53,968 nt of DNA from Schlesneria sp. (GTDB lineage: Bacteria; Planctomycetota; Planctomycetia; Planctomycetales; Planctomycetaceae). How positions within the stretch are numbered: the first letter of the stretch is position 1; each line of letters opens with the position of its first letter. Below are positions 8,399 to 17,167 of the stretch, in pieces. A model generated the notes under the pieces. The model was not told the DNA's origin and did not search any database. It saw only the letters and a program-made list of their open reading frames with translations. The DNA lies in assembly GCA_028291515.1 (NCBI GenBank), contig JAQGHU010000095.1, positions 1-53,968 of the forward strand, in the 5' to 3' direction. The position numbers and the translations under genes are program-made.

Positions 8399-9559
8399 AT
8401 GGCCGATCCACAAACTGATCAAGACGACGAGCCAACGAAGCAGGCGGGGGCCGGCGAAGCGATTGATTCTGGCAAGGGTCGGATTTTCCCCTGCGATGAA
8501 TGCGGTGCGGATCTCGAGTTCTCGATCGGGACGCAAACGATGAAATGCCCCTATTGTGGGGCCGTCAAAACCATCGAGATCTCGGAAACGGCCGAAATCG
8601 TCGAGCATGATTTCCAGGCCATGCTGGAAGAGTTGAAGACGCAGCGTCTGGAAGGAAAGCCAGACGACGAAACGGCCGAGTCCGAGCATGCCATTCGCTG
8701 CAGCTCGTGCGGGGCCGAAGTGATCTTCCAGGGGACGCTCACCAGTTCGCAATGCCCGTACTGTGCCAACCCTCTGCAACGCGACAAGATCCACGACGCG
8801 CCGACGCGCATTGCTGTCGACGGAATGCTGCCGTTTCAGATTCCCGAGCGCGACGCAGCCGAGCAACTGCGCAATTGGGTGAAATCCCTGTGGTGGGCTC
8901 CGAACGAGTTCCTGAAGCAGGGAGCCAGCGGCAAGTTCAACGGCGTGTACCTTCCGTATTACACCTTCGATTCACAGACCGACACGAAGTACGCCGGCCA
9001 GCGTGGTGATCACTACTGGGTGACTGTTGGTGAAGGAAAAGATCAACGACGTGAAATGCGGACGAGTTGGAGTTTCCGGTCCGGCGAATTCCTGCGATTT
9101 TTTGACGACGTCTTGATCGTTGCTGCCAGCGATCAAAGTCGCGCGCTGATCGAAAGCCTGGAACCGTGGCCGCTGGAACAGTGCGTCCCCTTTACGCAGC
9201 AAATGCTGGCTGGCCTGTTCGCCCGGACCTACGACGTGACGCTGGATGCCGGATTCAGCGAGGCGCGGCTGCGGATCGAGAGCGCGCTCACTTCGGATAT
9301 CCGTCAACGCATTGGCGGAGACGAACAGAGCATCACTTCTCAAAAAGTAAGCTACAGCGGCGTAACCTTTAAGCACCTGCTGTTGCCAGTCTGGCTGATG
9401 GCGTATCGCTACCAAGAGAAACCATACCGCGTTGTGATCAATGCGGTCACGGGCGAAGTCTCTGGCGAGCGACCTTATAGCGCGTTCAAAATCGCCAGCG
9501 CCATCCTGTTCGGAATCACTGTCGCGATCTCAATCTGGTTTGTGGTTCAGTCGCGCTAG
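8399..9559 (+). CDS. Membrane-anchored protein with two zinc ribbons
   Basis: A 386-residue protein. ATG 8399 is preferred over upstream in-frame codons because those translate the repeat at 8298. Two zinc ribbons open the protein: C32/C35/C50/C53 and C101/C104/C119/C122, each CxxC plus CPYC. The middle region (about 140-340) contains two YLPYYTF/WLMAYRY-like aromatic segments typical of a widespread family annotated only as zinc-ribbon or TFIIB-like protein. A single C-terminal membrane helix (IASAILFGITVAISIWFVV) anchors it with the bulk in the cytoplasm. Function is unknown. The ribbons resemble nucleic-acid or protein-binding rubredoxin-like knuckles rather than catalytic sites. Confidence 0.75.
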   Translation: MADPQTDQDDEPTKQAGAGEAIDSGKGRIFPCDECGADLEFSIGTQTMKCPYCGAVKTIEISETAEIVEHDFQAMLEELKTQRLEGKPDDETAESEHAIRCSSCGAEVIFQGTLTSSQCPYCANPLQRDKIHDAPTRIAVDGMLPFQIPERDAAEQLRNWVKSLWWAPNEFLKQGASGKFNGVYLPYYTFDSQTDTKYAGQRGDHYWVTVGEGKDQRREMRTSWSFRSGEFLRFFDDVLIVAASDQSRALIESLEPWPLEQCVPFTQQMLAGLFARTYDVTLDAGFSEARLRIESALTSDIRQRIGGDEQSITSQKVSYSGVTFKHLLLPVWLMAYRYQEKPYRVVINAVTGEVSGERPYSAFKIASAILFGITVAISIWFVVQSR

Positions 9560-9599
9560 CCCGGACAATTCACGGCAAAGAGCAGCGAAAAGCCCATTG

Positions 9600-9682
9600 G
9601 GATGCGATTGCCGAGCAGGCGGGAATCGATCCAGCCACCGTCCCACCGCTCTCTGGATTCTCGCCCACACGGGAATGACGAG
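9600..9682. repeat. Degenerate dRS3-like inverted pair
   Basis: The gap 9560-9801 holds no supported gene. Within it, GAGCAGGCGGGAATCGATCCAG (first 20 bases from 9613) and CTGGATTCTCGCCCACACGG near 9655 are decayed versions of the two arms seen intact at 27792-27926. Small insertions and substitutions in both arms suggest an older copy. Confidence 0.55.
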
Positions 9683-9801
9683 AGAAGACAGCAGTCAGGC
9701 TGTGAATAATTTGCACCAGCTAAAGCAGCGATGCTGAGCGCGAATTCGTGGGGAGGGAGTTTGAATTCGCACTCAGCAGCGCGCGGATCATGCCAAGTGA
9801 C

Positions 9802-10854
9802 TTAAAAATCACCAGTAATGTTGCCGTCACTGATGCGGGACAACGCACGATAGGTATTCATATCTACGTTTTCGCTAATGAATTTCACAGCACCATCACC
9901 CATCAGGAAGTGACATCCGCCGGTATGCATGCTGCCATATCCGGCAGTGTCGATCCGTGGCGCACCGCCAGCGGCTGACGAGTTTCCAAAGTTGATTTTC
10001 GTCGTACACTCGCCGACAACCAATGCCTGCAGCCAACTGCCCGATGTAGGAGAGGCTGCAAGAGGAACGCCCGCCCAGAAACAGTCACCTGCCCCAGCAG
10101 CCACGGCTGCACTGGATTCTTGTGGTGTGTAGCGTTCGCCAACCACAAGGCAGTTACTGGAACCGTCAGTCATATCGCGAATCCCTTTCCGGGTGTTTTC
10201 GCCGAAGCAACCGCCCCATTGTTGGGTCATTTGATCAACCCAAGCACTCCCCATCCGTTGCGAGTTGATTGGAGGAAGGGTTTGCGTTGCCGGCGACGGC
10301 CAATTCACCATGATGTTAAGTTGAGTGGGATCGAAGCCGCACACCGCCGGATAGTTTGATCGACCGTACTGGACGGCACTTCCCGCAGCGGCGACCCCTG
10401 TCGGTGGACCTGCATCTGAAGGACATCGCAAAGCGCCAAGCACAGCGTCCGTCGTTTTGACGGTCGCAGTGGTGTTCGCCGCCAGCCCGGTCAACATGTT
10501 CGGAATCCCACTTTGCGACAGGATGTTGTACAGCGGCCCTTGATCAACATAGGGCAGCAACATCGAATTCCAGCCAAAGCCAGAATAGTTGCCCGAGCTT
10601 TTGCCAATCCAACCAGGTGGGAAGGCGTTGGCAGTATCGTGATAGTTGTGCAATGCCAATCCGAGTTGCTTCAGATTGTTTTTGCATTGGGTGCGGCGCG
10701 CTGCTTCGCGTGCCTGCTGGACTGCGGGAAGCAACAGCGCAATCAGCACAGCGATAATTGCGATCACGACCAGCAACTCAATGAGCGTAAAAGCTTTTCT
10801 GCGGGATACAAGTTGTCCATTGGGCAAAACTTTGTGCTGTCTCGGTGACACCAT
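9802..10854 (-). CDS. DUF1559-family pseudopilin-like surface protein
   Basis: A 350-residue member of the DUF1559 family, hugely expanded in planctomycetes. The N-terminal prepilin signal is visible: a basic leader ending RRKA, then FTLIELLVVIAIIAVLIALL with Glu at +5. The family hallmark PAVQQAREAARRTQCKNNLK follows the helix. The C-terminal H-x-DG signature is present as GGCHFLMGDGAVKF. The start is ATG 10854, with GTG 10872 as an alternative. Members are thought to be exported and processed by a prepilin peptidase; their cellular role is undetermined. It stands alone, transcribed away from lpxB. Confidence 0.9.
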   Translation of the reverse strand: MVSPRQHKVLPNGQLVSRRKAFTLIELLVVIAIIAVLIALLLPAVQQAREAARRTQCKNNLKQLGLALHNYHDTANAFPPGWIGKSSGNYSGFGWNSMLLPYVDQGPLYNILSQSGIPNMLTGLAANTTATVKTTDAVLGALRCPSDAGPPTGVAAAGSAVQYGRSNYPAVCGFDPTQLNIMVNWPSPATQTLPPINSQRMGSAWVDQMTQQWGGCFGENTRKGIRDMTDGSSNCLVVGERYTPQESSAAVAAGAGDCFWAGVPLAASPTSGSWLQALVVGECTTKINFGNSSAAGGAPRIDTAGYGSMHTGGCHFLMGDGAVKFISENVDMNTYRALSRISDGNITGDF

Positions 10855-10872
10855 CTTCTCATTCTCAAACAC

Positions 10873-11424
10873 TGCGGTTCCTTTCGTTTGCGATAGAGTC
10901 CCTATCTCGTGCGGTGCATCATCACGTGGCCTAGCTTACACACGGAATTTGCGGCGGTTCATCAACAACAGCGACGCAACGAATGGGCCGCCAAATCATT
11001 ATTCACGTGAAATTAAGTTGCACTTGTGGAATGCCCAACAAGTGCACACCTTGGCTTCGTCGACACTGTCGAAGTTGTCAGCAGCCATTACCGTTAGCCT
11101 CTTTGTCTTGCGTTTGCGCCACGATCACAACGTTCCATTGGGACATATCGGGATATACACGGGAACGGACCCAGGCCTTACAAGAATCTCGAGAAGGCCT
11201 CTGCAACTCGAAGACTCAGTCCCTTTTTTCAATGACCGCCCAAGTCCGTGCTGACGCCGCGTGTTCCTGATGCATCAAAATCACATCCGCTGATATACGC
11301 GTGATTTTGGCAACCCATTGGCTAGGATCAGTCTTGACGACCGGGCCGATTTCTGAGAACCCTTGCGCTGCGAAATTCCAAAAGGGAGTGACGGAATCGT
11401 CAGCGAAAGGATTGGGTTGCTGTC
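10873..11424. other. Gene-free divergent intergenic region
   Basis: This 552-bp stretch separates the DUF1559 gene (minus) from lpxB (plus). I see no convincing protein gene. The only notable element is a perfect 9-bp inverted repeat, CAAAATCAC at 11276-11284 and its complement at 11301-11309, with a 16-nt spacer. That is compatible with an operator or the end of an upstream transcript, but there is nothing to choose between these. Confidence 0.5.
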
Positions 11425-12597
11425 ATGCATGTGTTCTTTTCCGTGGGTGAGCCCAGCGGCGACCAACATGCGGCGCATTTAATTGGTGAATTGCGACATC
11501 GGATCCCACAACTGCGTGTGTCGGGATTTGGCGGGCCGATGATGGAGCGCTCCGGTTGCCAGTTACTGTTTCCGCTGACGACGATGGCCGTGATGGGAAT
11601 CTTCCAGGTCCTGCCCCTGATTGCCAAATTCTTCCGCCTGGTCAAAGAAGCGGACCAATACTTTGAACGGCACAAGCCTGATCTGGTTGTGCTGGTCGAT
11701 TTTCCCGGTTTCAACTGGTGGATCGCTCATAAGGCGAAACGTCGAGGCATCCCCGTCATTTATTACCTGCCGCCGCAATTGTGGGCGTGGGCCCCCTGGC
11801 GCATTAAAAAAGTCCGTCGAAACATCGACCTGGTCCTGTCGGGCCTCAATTTCGAAACCGACTGGTACGCCGAACGTGGCATTCCCGTGATGTATGTCGG
11901 ACACCCGTTCTTCGATGAAGTCGCCGACCACAAGTTGGACGCGTCATTTTGTCGCGAATGGAAGTCATCTAACGGACAGACTGTCGCACTGCTACCTGGA
12001 TCACGTCGTCAAGAAGTCACTCGCAGTTGGCCGCTGGTTCTCGATGCCGCGCGACGCCTGCACGCCAAGCATCCGAATATCAACTTTCTGGTTGCCAACT
12101 ACAAAGAGAGCCAGCGTCAGTTCTGTGTGGCGGAATACGAGAAGCTGCAGGAGACCCTGCCGATCTCGTTCTTTGTCGGCAAGACTCCAGAAATCATCGA
12201 ACTGGCTGATTGTGCGATCATGGTTTCGGGCTCGGTCAGCCTGGAGATGCTCGCCCGTCGAACTCCAGCTGTGGTCCTGTATCGCACGACCTGGCCAACG
12301 TATTTGATCGCCAAGTCGTTGGTGACAGTGAATATGATGTCGCTCCCGAATCTGATTGCCGGACGAAAAGTGATGCCGGAATACCTGAGCGTCGGCAACC
12401 CGGCCCCTGTCATCAATTCCATCGTGGAAGATGTGGACCGCTGGTTAAGCGACAGTCAGAACTTGGCGAATGCTCGCCAGGAACTGGAACAGGTTCGCGA
12501 GCAGATCTATGTCACCGGGGCGACCGCTCGCACCGCCGAAGTGATTGCCGATCGATTGCTGCAATCGGTTGCCAAACGCGAATCGGTAGCGGCCTGA
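11425..12597 (+). CDS. lpxB: Lipid-A-disaccharide synthase
   Basis: A 390-residue glycosyltransferase that condenses UDP-2,3-diacylglucosamine with lipid X to give the tetraacyl disaccharide 1-phosphate, a late cytoplasmic-face step of lipid A synthesis. The N-terminus FFSVGEPSGDQHAAHLI matches the family start (xGExSGDxhga). Further hallmarks are GFGGPMM, VVLVDFPGFNWW, IYYLPPQLWAWAPWR, the nucleotide-site LLPGSRRQEV, and MVSGSVSLEMLARRTPAVVLYR. Length is normal. Its presence supports a Gram-negative-type outer membrane. No other lpx gene is adjacent. The reading frame is intact. Confidence 0.95.
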   Translation: MHVFFSVGEPSGDQHAAHLIGELRHRIPQLRVSGFGGPMMERSGCQLLFPLTTMAVMGIFQVLPLIAKFFRLVKEADQYFERHKPDLVVLVDFPGFNWWIAHKAKRRGIPVIYYLPPQLWAWAPWRIKKVRRNIDLVLSGLNFETDWYAERGIPVMYVGHPFFDEVADHKLDASFCREWKSSNGQTVALLPGSRRQEVTRSWPLVLDAARRLHAKHPNINFLVANYKESQRQFCVAEYEKLQETLPISFFVGKTPEIIELADCAIMVSGSVSLEMLARRTPAVVLYRTTWPTYLIAKSLVTVNMMSLPNLIAGRKVMPEYLSVGNPAPVINSIVEDVDRWLSDSQNLANARQELEQVREQIYVTGATARTAEVIADRLLQSVAKRESVAA

Positions 12598-12700
12598 AGA
12601 AAATGAATCGCCGGTCGGATACTCTGCTCGTTCGGCGACTCACTCGTTGCGTCAGAGATGAGTCCGGCCGATCCTTGACGATTTCTTGTCGGATTGAGTT

Positions 12701-13630
12701 ATGCCCGGAGCAACATTAGCCGCCGATCTATGGATCAGCGAATTCCTGACGCCGCACGATATCTGGCAGCATGGCATCGCCCAGGTTCTGACTCATCAGC
12801 AGACCCCCTTTCAAGATCTGTACATCGTCGACAGCGGCGCTTACGGCAAAGCGCTGGTGCTGGATGGTAAGTGGCAAACCTGCACGGGTGACGAATTCCT
12901 GTATCACGAACCGCTGGTCCATGTCCCGTTTGTATTGCACGGCAAACCTCGCCGCGTGCTGATTGCGGGCGGAGCGGACGGAGGAACTGCTCGCGAAGCC
13001 TTGAAGTGGCATGGGGTCGAAGAGATCGTCGTCGCAGACATCGACGGTGACGCCGTGGCGGCTTGTCGCCAATGGCTGCCCGAAGTGCATCAAGGGGCGT
13101 TCGATAATCCCAAGGTCAAGCTCGAGATCGGTGACGCGTATGACTACATCGCTAGGACTGGCGGCTGGGACGTGATCATCGCCGACCTGACCGATCCCAT
13201 CGAAGAGGGGCCAGCCTACAAGCTGTTCACGCGTGAGTTCTTCGAACTGTGCCAACGAGCACTGGCACCGGGTGGAGTGTTCGTGAACCAGGCCGGCTCA
13301 CTCTCACCTCCACTGATTGATCTTCTGGCCCGGACAGTGAAAACGATCAGTTCCGTGTTCGCACATACCACCGTCATCCAGGCGACTGTCCCTACGTACG
13401 GATCTCCATGGGGCCTGGCCGTCGCGAGCGAGAAGCCAATCAATGCACGACCCGATCCTGTGTTAGTCGACGCTCTCTTGGCCAAGGAAACGACAGGAGC
13501 GTTCCGAATGTTTGACGGCCAGACACTACTGGGCCTGCTGCAAACCCCGAAGTATGTCCGCGAACGAATCGCCGCCGAAACGACGATCTATTCGCTGGCC
13601 AACCCGCCCAAGTTCTTCGCCGGCGCGTAG
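12701..13630 (+). CDS. speE: Spermidine synthase (polyamine aminopropyltransferase)
   Basis: A 309-residue enzyme that transfers an aminopropyl group from decarboxylated S-adenosylmethionine to putrescine. The N-terminal beta domain (LYIVDSGAYGKALVLDG, then QTCTGDEFLYHEPLVHVP) and the Rossmann domain are both complete. The cofactor loop reads GGADGGTARE where GGGDGG is usual. It is followed by DIDGDAV and the catalytic-loop Asp in IIADLTDPIEEGPA. Substrate preference among putrescine, agmatine and cadaverine cannot be read from sequence. It lies 103 bp after lpxB on the same strand, possibly co-transcribed. Its stop codon falls inside a palindromic repeat. Confidence 0.92.
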   Translation: MPGATLAADLWISEFLTPHDIWQHGIAQVLTHQQTPFQDLYIVDSGAYGKALVLDGKWQTCTGDEFLYHEPLVHVPFVLHGKPRRVLIAGGADGGTAREALKWHGVEEIVVADIDGDAVAACRQWLPEVHQGAFDNPKVKLEIGDAYDYIARTGGWDVIIADLTDPIEEGPAYKLFTREFFELCQRALAPGGVFVNQAGSLSPPLIDLLARTVKTISSVFAHTTVIQATVPTYGSPWGLAVASEKPINARPDPVLVDALLAKETTGAFRMFDGQTLLGLLQTPKYVRERIAAETTIYSLANPPKFFAGA

Positions 13631-13649
13631 GTTATGCTTCAGCATAACT
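13626..13649. repeat. Single palindromic repeat overlapping the speE stop
   Basis: CGTAGGTTATGCTTCAGCAT followed by AACT matches the arm at 4526-4549. The core folds as GTTATGCT-TC-AGCATAAC. The speE stop TAG (13628-13630) is part of the repeat, so the repeat supplied or replaced the end of the gene. It may serve as a transcript 3' end. Confidence 0.7.
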
Positions 13650-13690
13650 TTCTTCGGCGGAGTCGACTGTCCCGATGGCGTCCATCCCCC

Positions 13691-14080
13691 ATGCACATCT
13701 TCTTCTGCGGCTGGCGACGAAAAGCGGGTTGTGTCAGCCTGATAATGGCGTGCTGCCTGACATCGCTGTGGCTTCATTGCATCACTGGATACATTGCCAC
13801 GAAGCTCATCGTGAACGACCGAGTGTATGTGTTGTTGTCACACCGCGGACAATTCGAATGCATCACCTTTGAGCCGCTCTTCGATCCCGTGAATTGGGTA
13901 TTCTACGAGTCCCCGATATTGGCGAGGCGGCAGGGCGACCACGATCTGATGAATCTGCAGATGCAAATTCGTGGCTCCCTAGGACGAACAGTATTCCGAT
14001 TGCAGTATCACTGGGTGATTCTCGCAACTGCCATGGTTTCCGCCTACCTGATCCTCTGGAAGCCACGGAAGCAGGCGTAA
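13691..14080 (+). CDS. Small two-helix membrane protein, hypothetical
   Basis: A 129-residue protein from ATG 13691; the in-frame upstream extension would start in the repeat after speE. An N-terminal hydrophobic helix (CVSLIMACCLTSLWLHCITG) and a C-terminal helix (WVILATAMVSAYLILW) flank an external loop of about 75 residues. A short basic tail (KPRKQA) suggests a cytoplasmic C-terminus. I recognise no family. It is convergent with the gene at 14280. Confidence 0.55.
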   Translation: MHIFFCGWRRKAGCVSLIMACCLTSLWLHCITGYIATKLIVNDRVYVLLSHRGQFECITFEPLFDPVNWVFYESPILARRQGDHDLMNLQMQIRGSLGRTVFRLQYHWVILATAMVSAYLILWKPRKQA

Positions 14081-14279
14081 GCCGTGTCCAATTCGTGAGG
14101 ACAGTACTTCAGATGCCCAACCCGTCTTCCGAACCGAGGACCACATCTTCATAGATGACCGCCAACGTCAGCGAACAAAGCGGTTGGAGTTTCAATTCGC
14201 TTTCCAAGCCCTTAAGCAGCGTCAAATTCCACGGGCAACTCTTCCTGGCCGGGACGTACGGCTTTGGATCGTCGCACGT

Positions 14280-14933
14280 TCAGGCAGAAGCCGTTTGCTG
14301 TTGAACCTGCGCCAGTAATTTGTCAGCCTGCGTGACGACTGCTTGATCTTCATCCTCCAGGCTTGATTGAAGGAGAGCGATCCCCAGTGTACCCATCTGG
14401 CCGAGGCATTTGACGGCGATTACGCGGATCGGCGCGTACGGATTTTCGAGCAATCGTTCCACGTGAGGAAGCATCGTGGTACCGAGTTCTGCAACGCATT
14501 TGATGTTGGCATCGGTGGGATCGTTCACCACCATTCGCAGACGGCCATCCACTCGATAGGCCTCCTTCAGCCCAGCGATACACAGGGATAACATCACGGC
14601 CGTGATAATTATGCTCAAGACCAATTGTGGAAGTTCCGAGCCGTTCGACGGCATGTTGGCTAGCAAACTTACTTCGCCTACGACCACGAACATTTCGAAC
14701 GTCCAAAAGACCATGACTCGTCCAAGCTGGCGCGCATCGCATCTGGCCCACCCGGCAATGAACGCGATCAGGTAGCCGATGTTGAAGAACACCAGGAATA
14801 GCACGAACGGCACCGCATTCGTGGCCCCGAGCGTAAAGAACAATCGCTGGTAGGCGGTGAAATAGAAGGCCGCCAGGATGAACGCTTGAATGAGCACCAG
14901 CCCCAAGGCAAGAAAAAAGATTGCGTCAGACAT
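14280..14933 (-). CDS. Four-helix membrane protein with HEAT-like tail
   Basis: A 217-residue protein from ATG 14933, which directly precedes the first helix. Four hydrophobic segments (AIFFLALGLVLIQAFILAAF; VPFVLFLVFFNIGYLIAFIAG; VFWTFEMFVVVGEVSLLA; LVLSIIITAVMLSLCIAGL) are followed by about 80 cytoplasmic residues. The tail resembles one or two HEAT-type helix pairs: MLPHVERLLENPYAPIRVIA and LLQSSLEDEDQAVVTQADKL. HEAT repeats mediate protein contacts; the partner is unknown. It is followed by the 14081-14279 gap, where I see nothing supportable. Confidence 0.65.
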   Translation of the reverse strand: MSDAIFFLALGLVLIQAFILAAFYFTAYQRLFFTLGATNAVPFVLFLVFFNIGYLIAFIAGWARCDARQLGRVMVFWTFEMFVVVGEVSLLANMPSNGSELPQLVLSIIITAVMLSLCIAGLKEAYRVDGRLRMVVNDPTDANIKCVAELGTTMLPHVERLLENPYAPIRVIAVKCLGQMGTLGIALLQSSLEDEDQAVVTQADKLLAQVQQQTASA

Positions 14934-15064
14934 CTCAATTTCCTGAGTCCCGGATCGATCTATCCGCCGTTCAAAGACACGGCCATGGCGAAGGCCTATG
15001 ACCGTGACACATGAATCAAAATGGAATGACGTCGTCGCGACTCGAAACACTTCTTAATGCGAGA

Positions 15065-15982
15065 TTATTTCTTCGCCAGATACCTATCAAACCAGTCACC
15101 AAACGTGATCGCGTCTTTATCCATGCCGGCCCAGCCGTGAGCGGCTCCCTTTTTGACGACGAGTTCCGCCGGGACATTCGCCTCTTTCAGTTTGGTGATG
15201 ATGATCTCAGCCTGCTGGATCGGGACCAGAAAATCGGCATCGCCGTGAACGATCAAGGTTGGTGGGTCGTCTGAGGTGACATGGTTGATTGGCGAGATGA
15301 TCTTGCCGATGGTCAGGATCCTCGCTTCATCAGTGATGGGGACAAACGCACGCGTCTTCCCGTCGAACTCGTGAAAATCGAATGGCGCTTTGAAGTCCTT
15401 CAGCACTCCGCGGCCCAATGCATTTTCATCGGGCTTGCCATAGTTCAGGAAGTCGGTTGGCGGAAAGAAGCAGGCGACGGCCTGCACGCGGCTGGAGAAT
15501 TTGTCGACGGGATCCTTCGCGTCAGGATTGCCCAGGGTTCCCGCGGTTCCCTGCATCAATGACAAATGTCCGCCGGCGGAACCACCCGTAATGCCAATCC
15601 GGTCAGGGTCGATTTTGTATTCCGCGGCTCGGCTGCGGATGAATCGCACCGCGCGATGCATGTCTTCCAGCACTTCGGGAATCGTGTACTTGGGCTGGCT
15701 ACCATGCACAACGGCGAAGACGGTATAGCCACGCTTCAAGTATTCGCCGATCGCTCCCGCGTTCACTGCGTCATGGCCCGAATACCAGCCCCCACTGACG
15801 ACCCAGACAATCGCCGCCCCGTTGGCATTCTGCTTGGGCGTGAACACATCCAGCGTCAGCGCCGTGCCAAACTTCCGGCCGTAGATCACATCTTCCGTTC
15901 GGGTAAATGATTCATCGGCCGCTTGGACCCCGCTTCCGAATGAGAGACCGATCAGAGTGAACAAGAAGACGAGACGTGTCAT
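15065..15982 (-). CDS. Secreted alpha/beta-hydrolase esterase
   Basis: A 305-residue exported hydrolase of the BD-FAE/acetyl esterase group. ATG 15982 is chosen because AAGGA lies 10 nt upstream and a signal peptide follows at once (TRLVFLFTLIGLSFGSGVQA). An oxyanion-type motif is seen in VSGGWYSG, the nucleophile Ser in GITGGSAGGHLS, the acid in VHGDADFLVP and the His in KKGAAHGWAGM. Proteins of this type in planctomycetes usually act on acetylated or feruloylated polysaccharides, but the substrate here is unknown. It is transcribed in the same direction as the membrane protein at 14280, 131 bp upstream of it. Confidence 0.82.
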   Translation of the reverse strand: MTRLVFLFTLIGLSFGSGVQAADESFTRTEDVIYGRKFGTALTLDVFTPKQNANGAAIVWVVSGGWYSGHDAVNAGAIGEYLKRGYTVFAVVHGSQPKYTIPEVLEDMHRAVRFIRSRAAEYKIDPDRIGITGGSAGGHLSLMQGTAGTLGNPDAKDPVDKFSSRVQAVACFFPPTDFLNYGKPDENALGRGVLKDFKAPFDFHEFDGKTRAFVPITDEARILTIGKIISPINHVTSDDPPTLIVHGDADFLVPIQQAEIIITKLKEANVPAELVVKKGAAHGWAGMDKDAITFGDWFDRYLAKK

Positions 15983-16548
15983 GAGAAGCAATCCTTCGAA
16001 GGCAGTGATGTCAACACGCGGATCGGCAACAGTGTAGGATTTCGATGGCTAGATTGCATCTTCACCCTTACTCAACGATCCGTAGCGGATGCAGTCGTTC
16101 ATTGGTGGGCCTGCAAAGACTGCATGTACGGGATGCCTTAGTCCCACCATCCTCGACGGTACCACAATTCCAATTCTGAAATTTGAGATCTCAGATTTGC
16201 AATCTCATCAGCACTTTTTCAGACCGACCATTGCAGTCGCCAAATCAACTGTCAGTAAACATGCACTTTTTTGAGGAAAACCGCCAAAAACAGGGCTGTT
16301 TTGTCCCCCAATGTCAAAAACTGTCTTGGGGTGTCAAAAGTTGTCAGTGAAATCTTCGAAGAAAGTTCCCAAGTTTTCCAAACGCCGCCTTGATCAGCGC
16401 ACCGCAAAAGGGACAATCAGGGTCACGACGATCGTCGCAGGTGTACCGTAACCCACGGACACGCCTCTGGGCCGCTCTCTTAGCGGAAGATCAGAGGTTC
16501 TTGTTCCAAAGTTGATGACAACAACGACCACGTTGCCCCCACCTCTTC

Positions 16549-16578
16549 CTGAGCGGGGCGGCGTAAGCCCCCTGGCCC
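16549..16578 (+). repeat. GNRA-loop palindromic repeat, copy 2
   Basis: CTGAGCGGGGCGGCGTAAGC continues into CCCCTGGCCC. The loop is again GTAA; the stem carries one unpaired C compared with the copy at 8298. It is unpaired with any second copy nearby. Confidence 0.7.
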
Positions 16579-16650
16579 AACAACACACAACCCCACTTAT
16601 CATATGGGTTCACATGACAACTCAATCGCCCTCGTTCGGCGCCTCTTTTT

Positions 16651-16792
16651 GTTCGGCGCGGGTCTCCCGACCCCGCCGAAACCGCCGACCGAAGGTCTCC
16701 AGTCCCGGGCACTTTCAGGCACTGTTTCTGCGCCAGGGAAAAGGAGACCTCCGGTCACACGTTTCGGCGGGGTCAGGAGACCCGCGCCGAAC
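16651..16792. repeat. 50-bp imperfect inverted repeat
   Basis: Arms 16651-16700 and 16743-16792 are near-complements (about 43 of 50 by eye). They begin GTTCGGCGCGGGTCTCC and end in GAGACC-type sequence, around a 42-nt spacer. Each arm contains GACCCCGCCGAAAC. The structure is a long hairpin or a composite palindromic repeat. It codes for nothing recognisable. Confidence 0.7.
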
Positions 16793-17167
16793 TGGGAGGA
16801 TGAATATGCCCCCATGACGCCATACCATCACACAACCGCGCGAATCCTGATCGCCAGTCCGACGTCAGGAAGGCTCGCATTTGTCAGTGCCTTTCGCGAT
16901 TTCCCTTGTTTTCAAGGGGCAAATCTTCCAACACCCCCAAAACCCTGCCATGGACTGACAAATTCTGCCAAATCGTAAGGAAACAGACCCCAATGATGCC
17001 TCTACACCTTTTCTTCAGCCCTTAATTGGCGACCACGAAACGACAGCCGCCATCAGTCGCGGCTTCCTCACGACAAAGTGCAGTACCGCCGTCCCGTCGA
17101 AGTGCTTACAGTAATTGGACGGAACAAAGCTGCAAATCGGTTGTCTGCTCGTTGGAACAGATCCGCA

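Larger units (their letters stand above)
15983..17167. other. 1.2-kb gene-free region with repeats and a recurring motif
   Basis: No credible protein gene is seen on either strand; the short open frames consist largely of repeat sequence. The region holds one GNRA-type palindrome (16549-16578), a large inverted repeat (16651-16792), and four copies of the 7-mer TGTCAGT: 16250-16256, 16342-16348, 16882-16888 and, inverted, 16954-16960. The last two extend to a 10-bp inverted match, ATTTGTCAGT / ACTGACAAAT. A direct repeat related to TGTCAAAA lies at 16312-16340. It separates two divergently transcribed exported genes and may hold their regulatory sites. Confidence 0.55.

Noticed and set aside
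16290-16306. AAAACAG-GG-CTGTTTT stem as a terminator
   Set aside because: The stem is A+T-rich and short, with no upstream gene on the plus strand to terminate.
16604-16978. Open frames across the 15983-17167 gap
   Set aside because: They translate the palindromic repeats and low-complexity Pro/Arg/Gly stretches; no start with a ribosome-binding site or family motif was seen.
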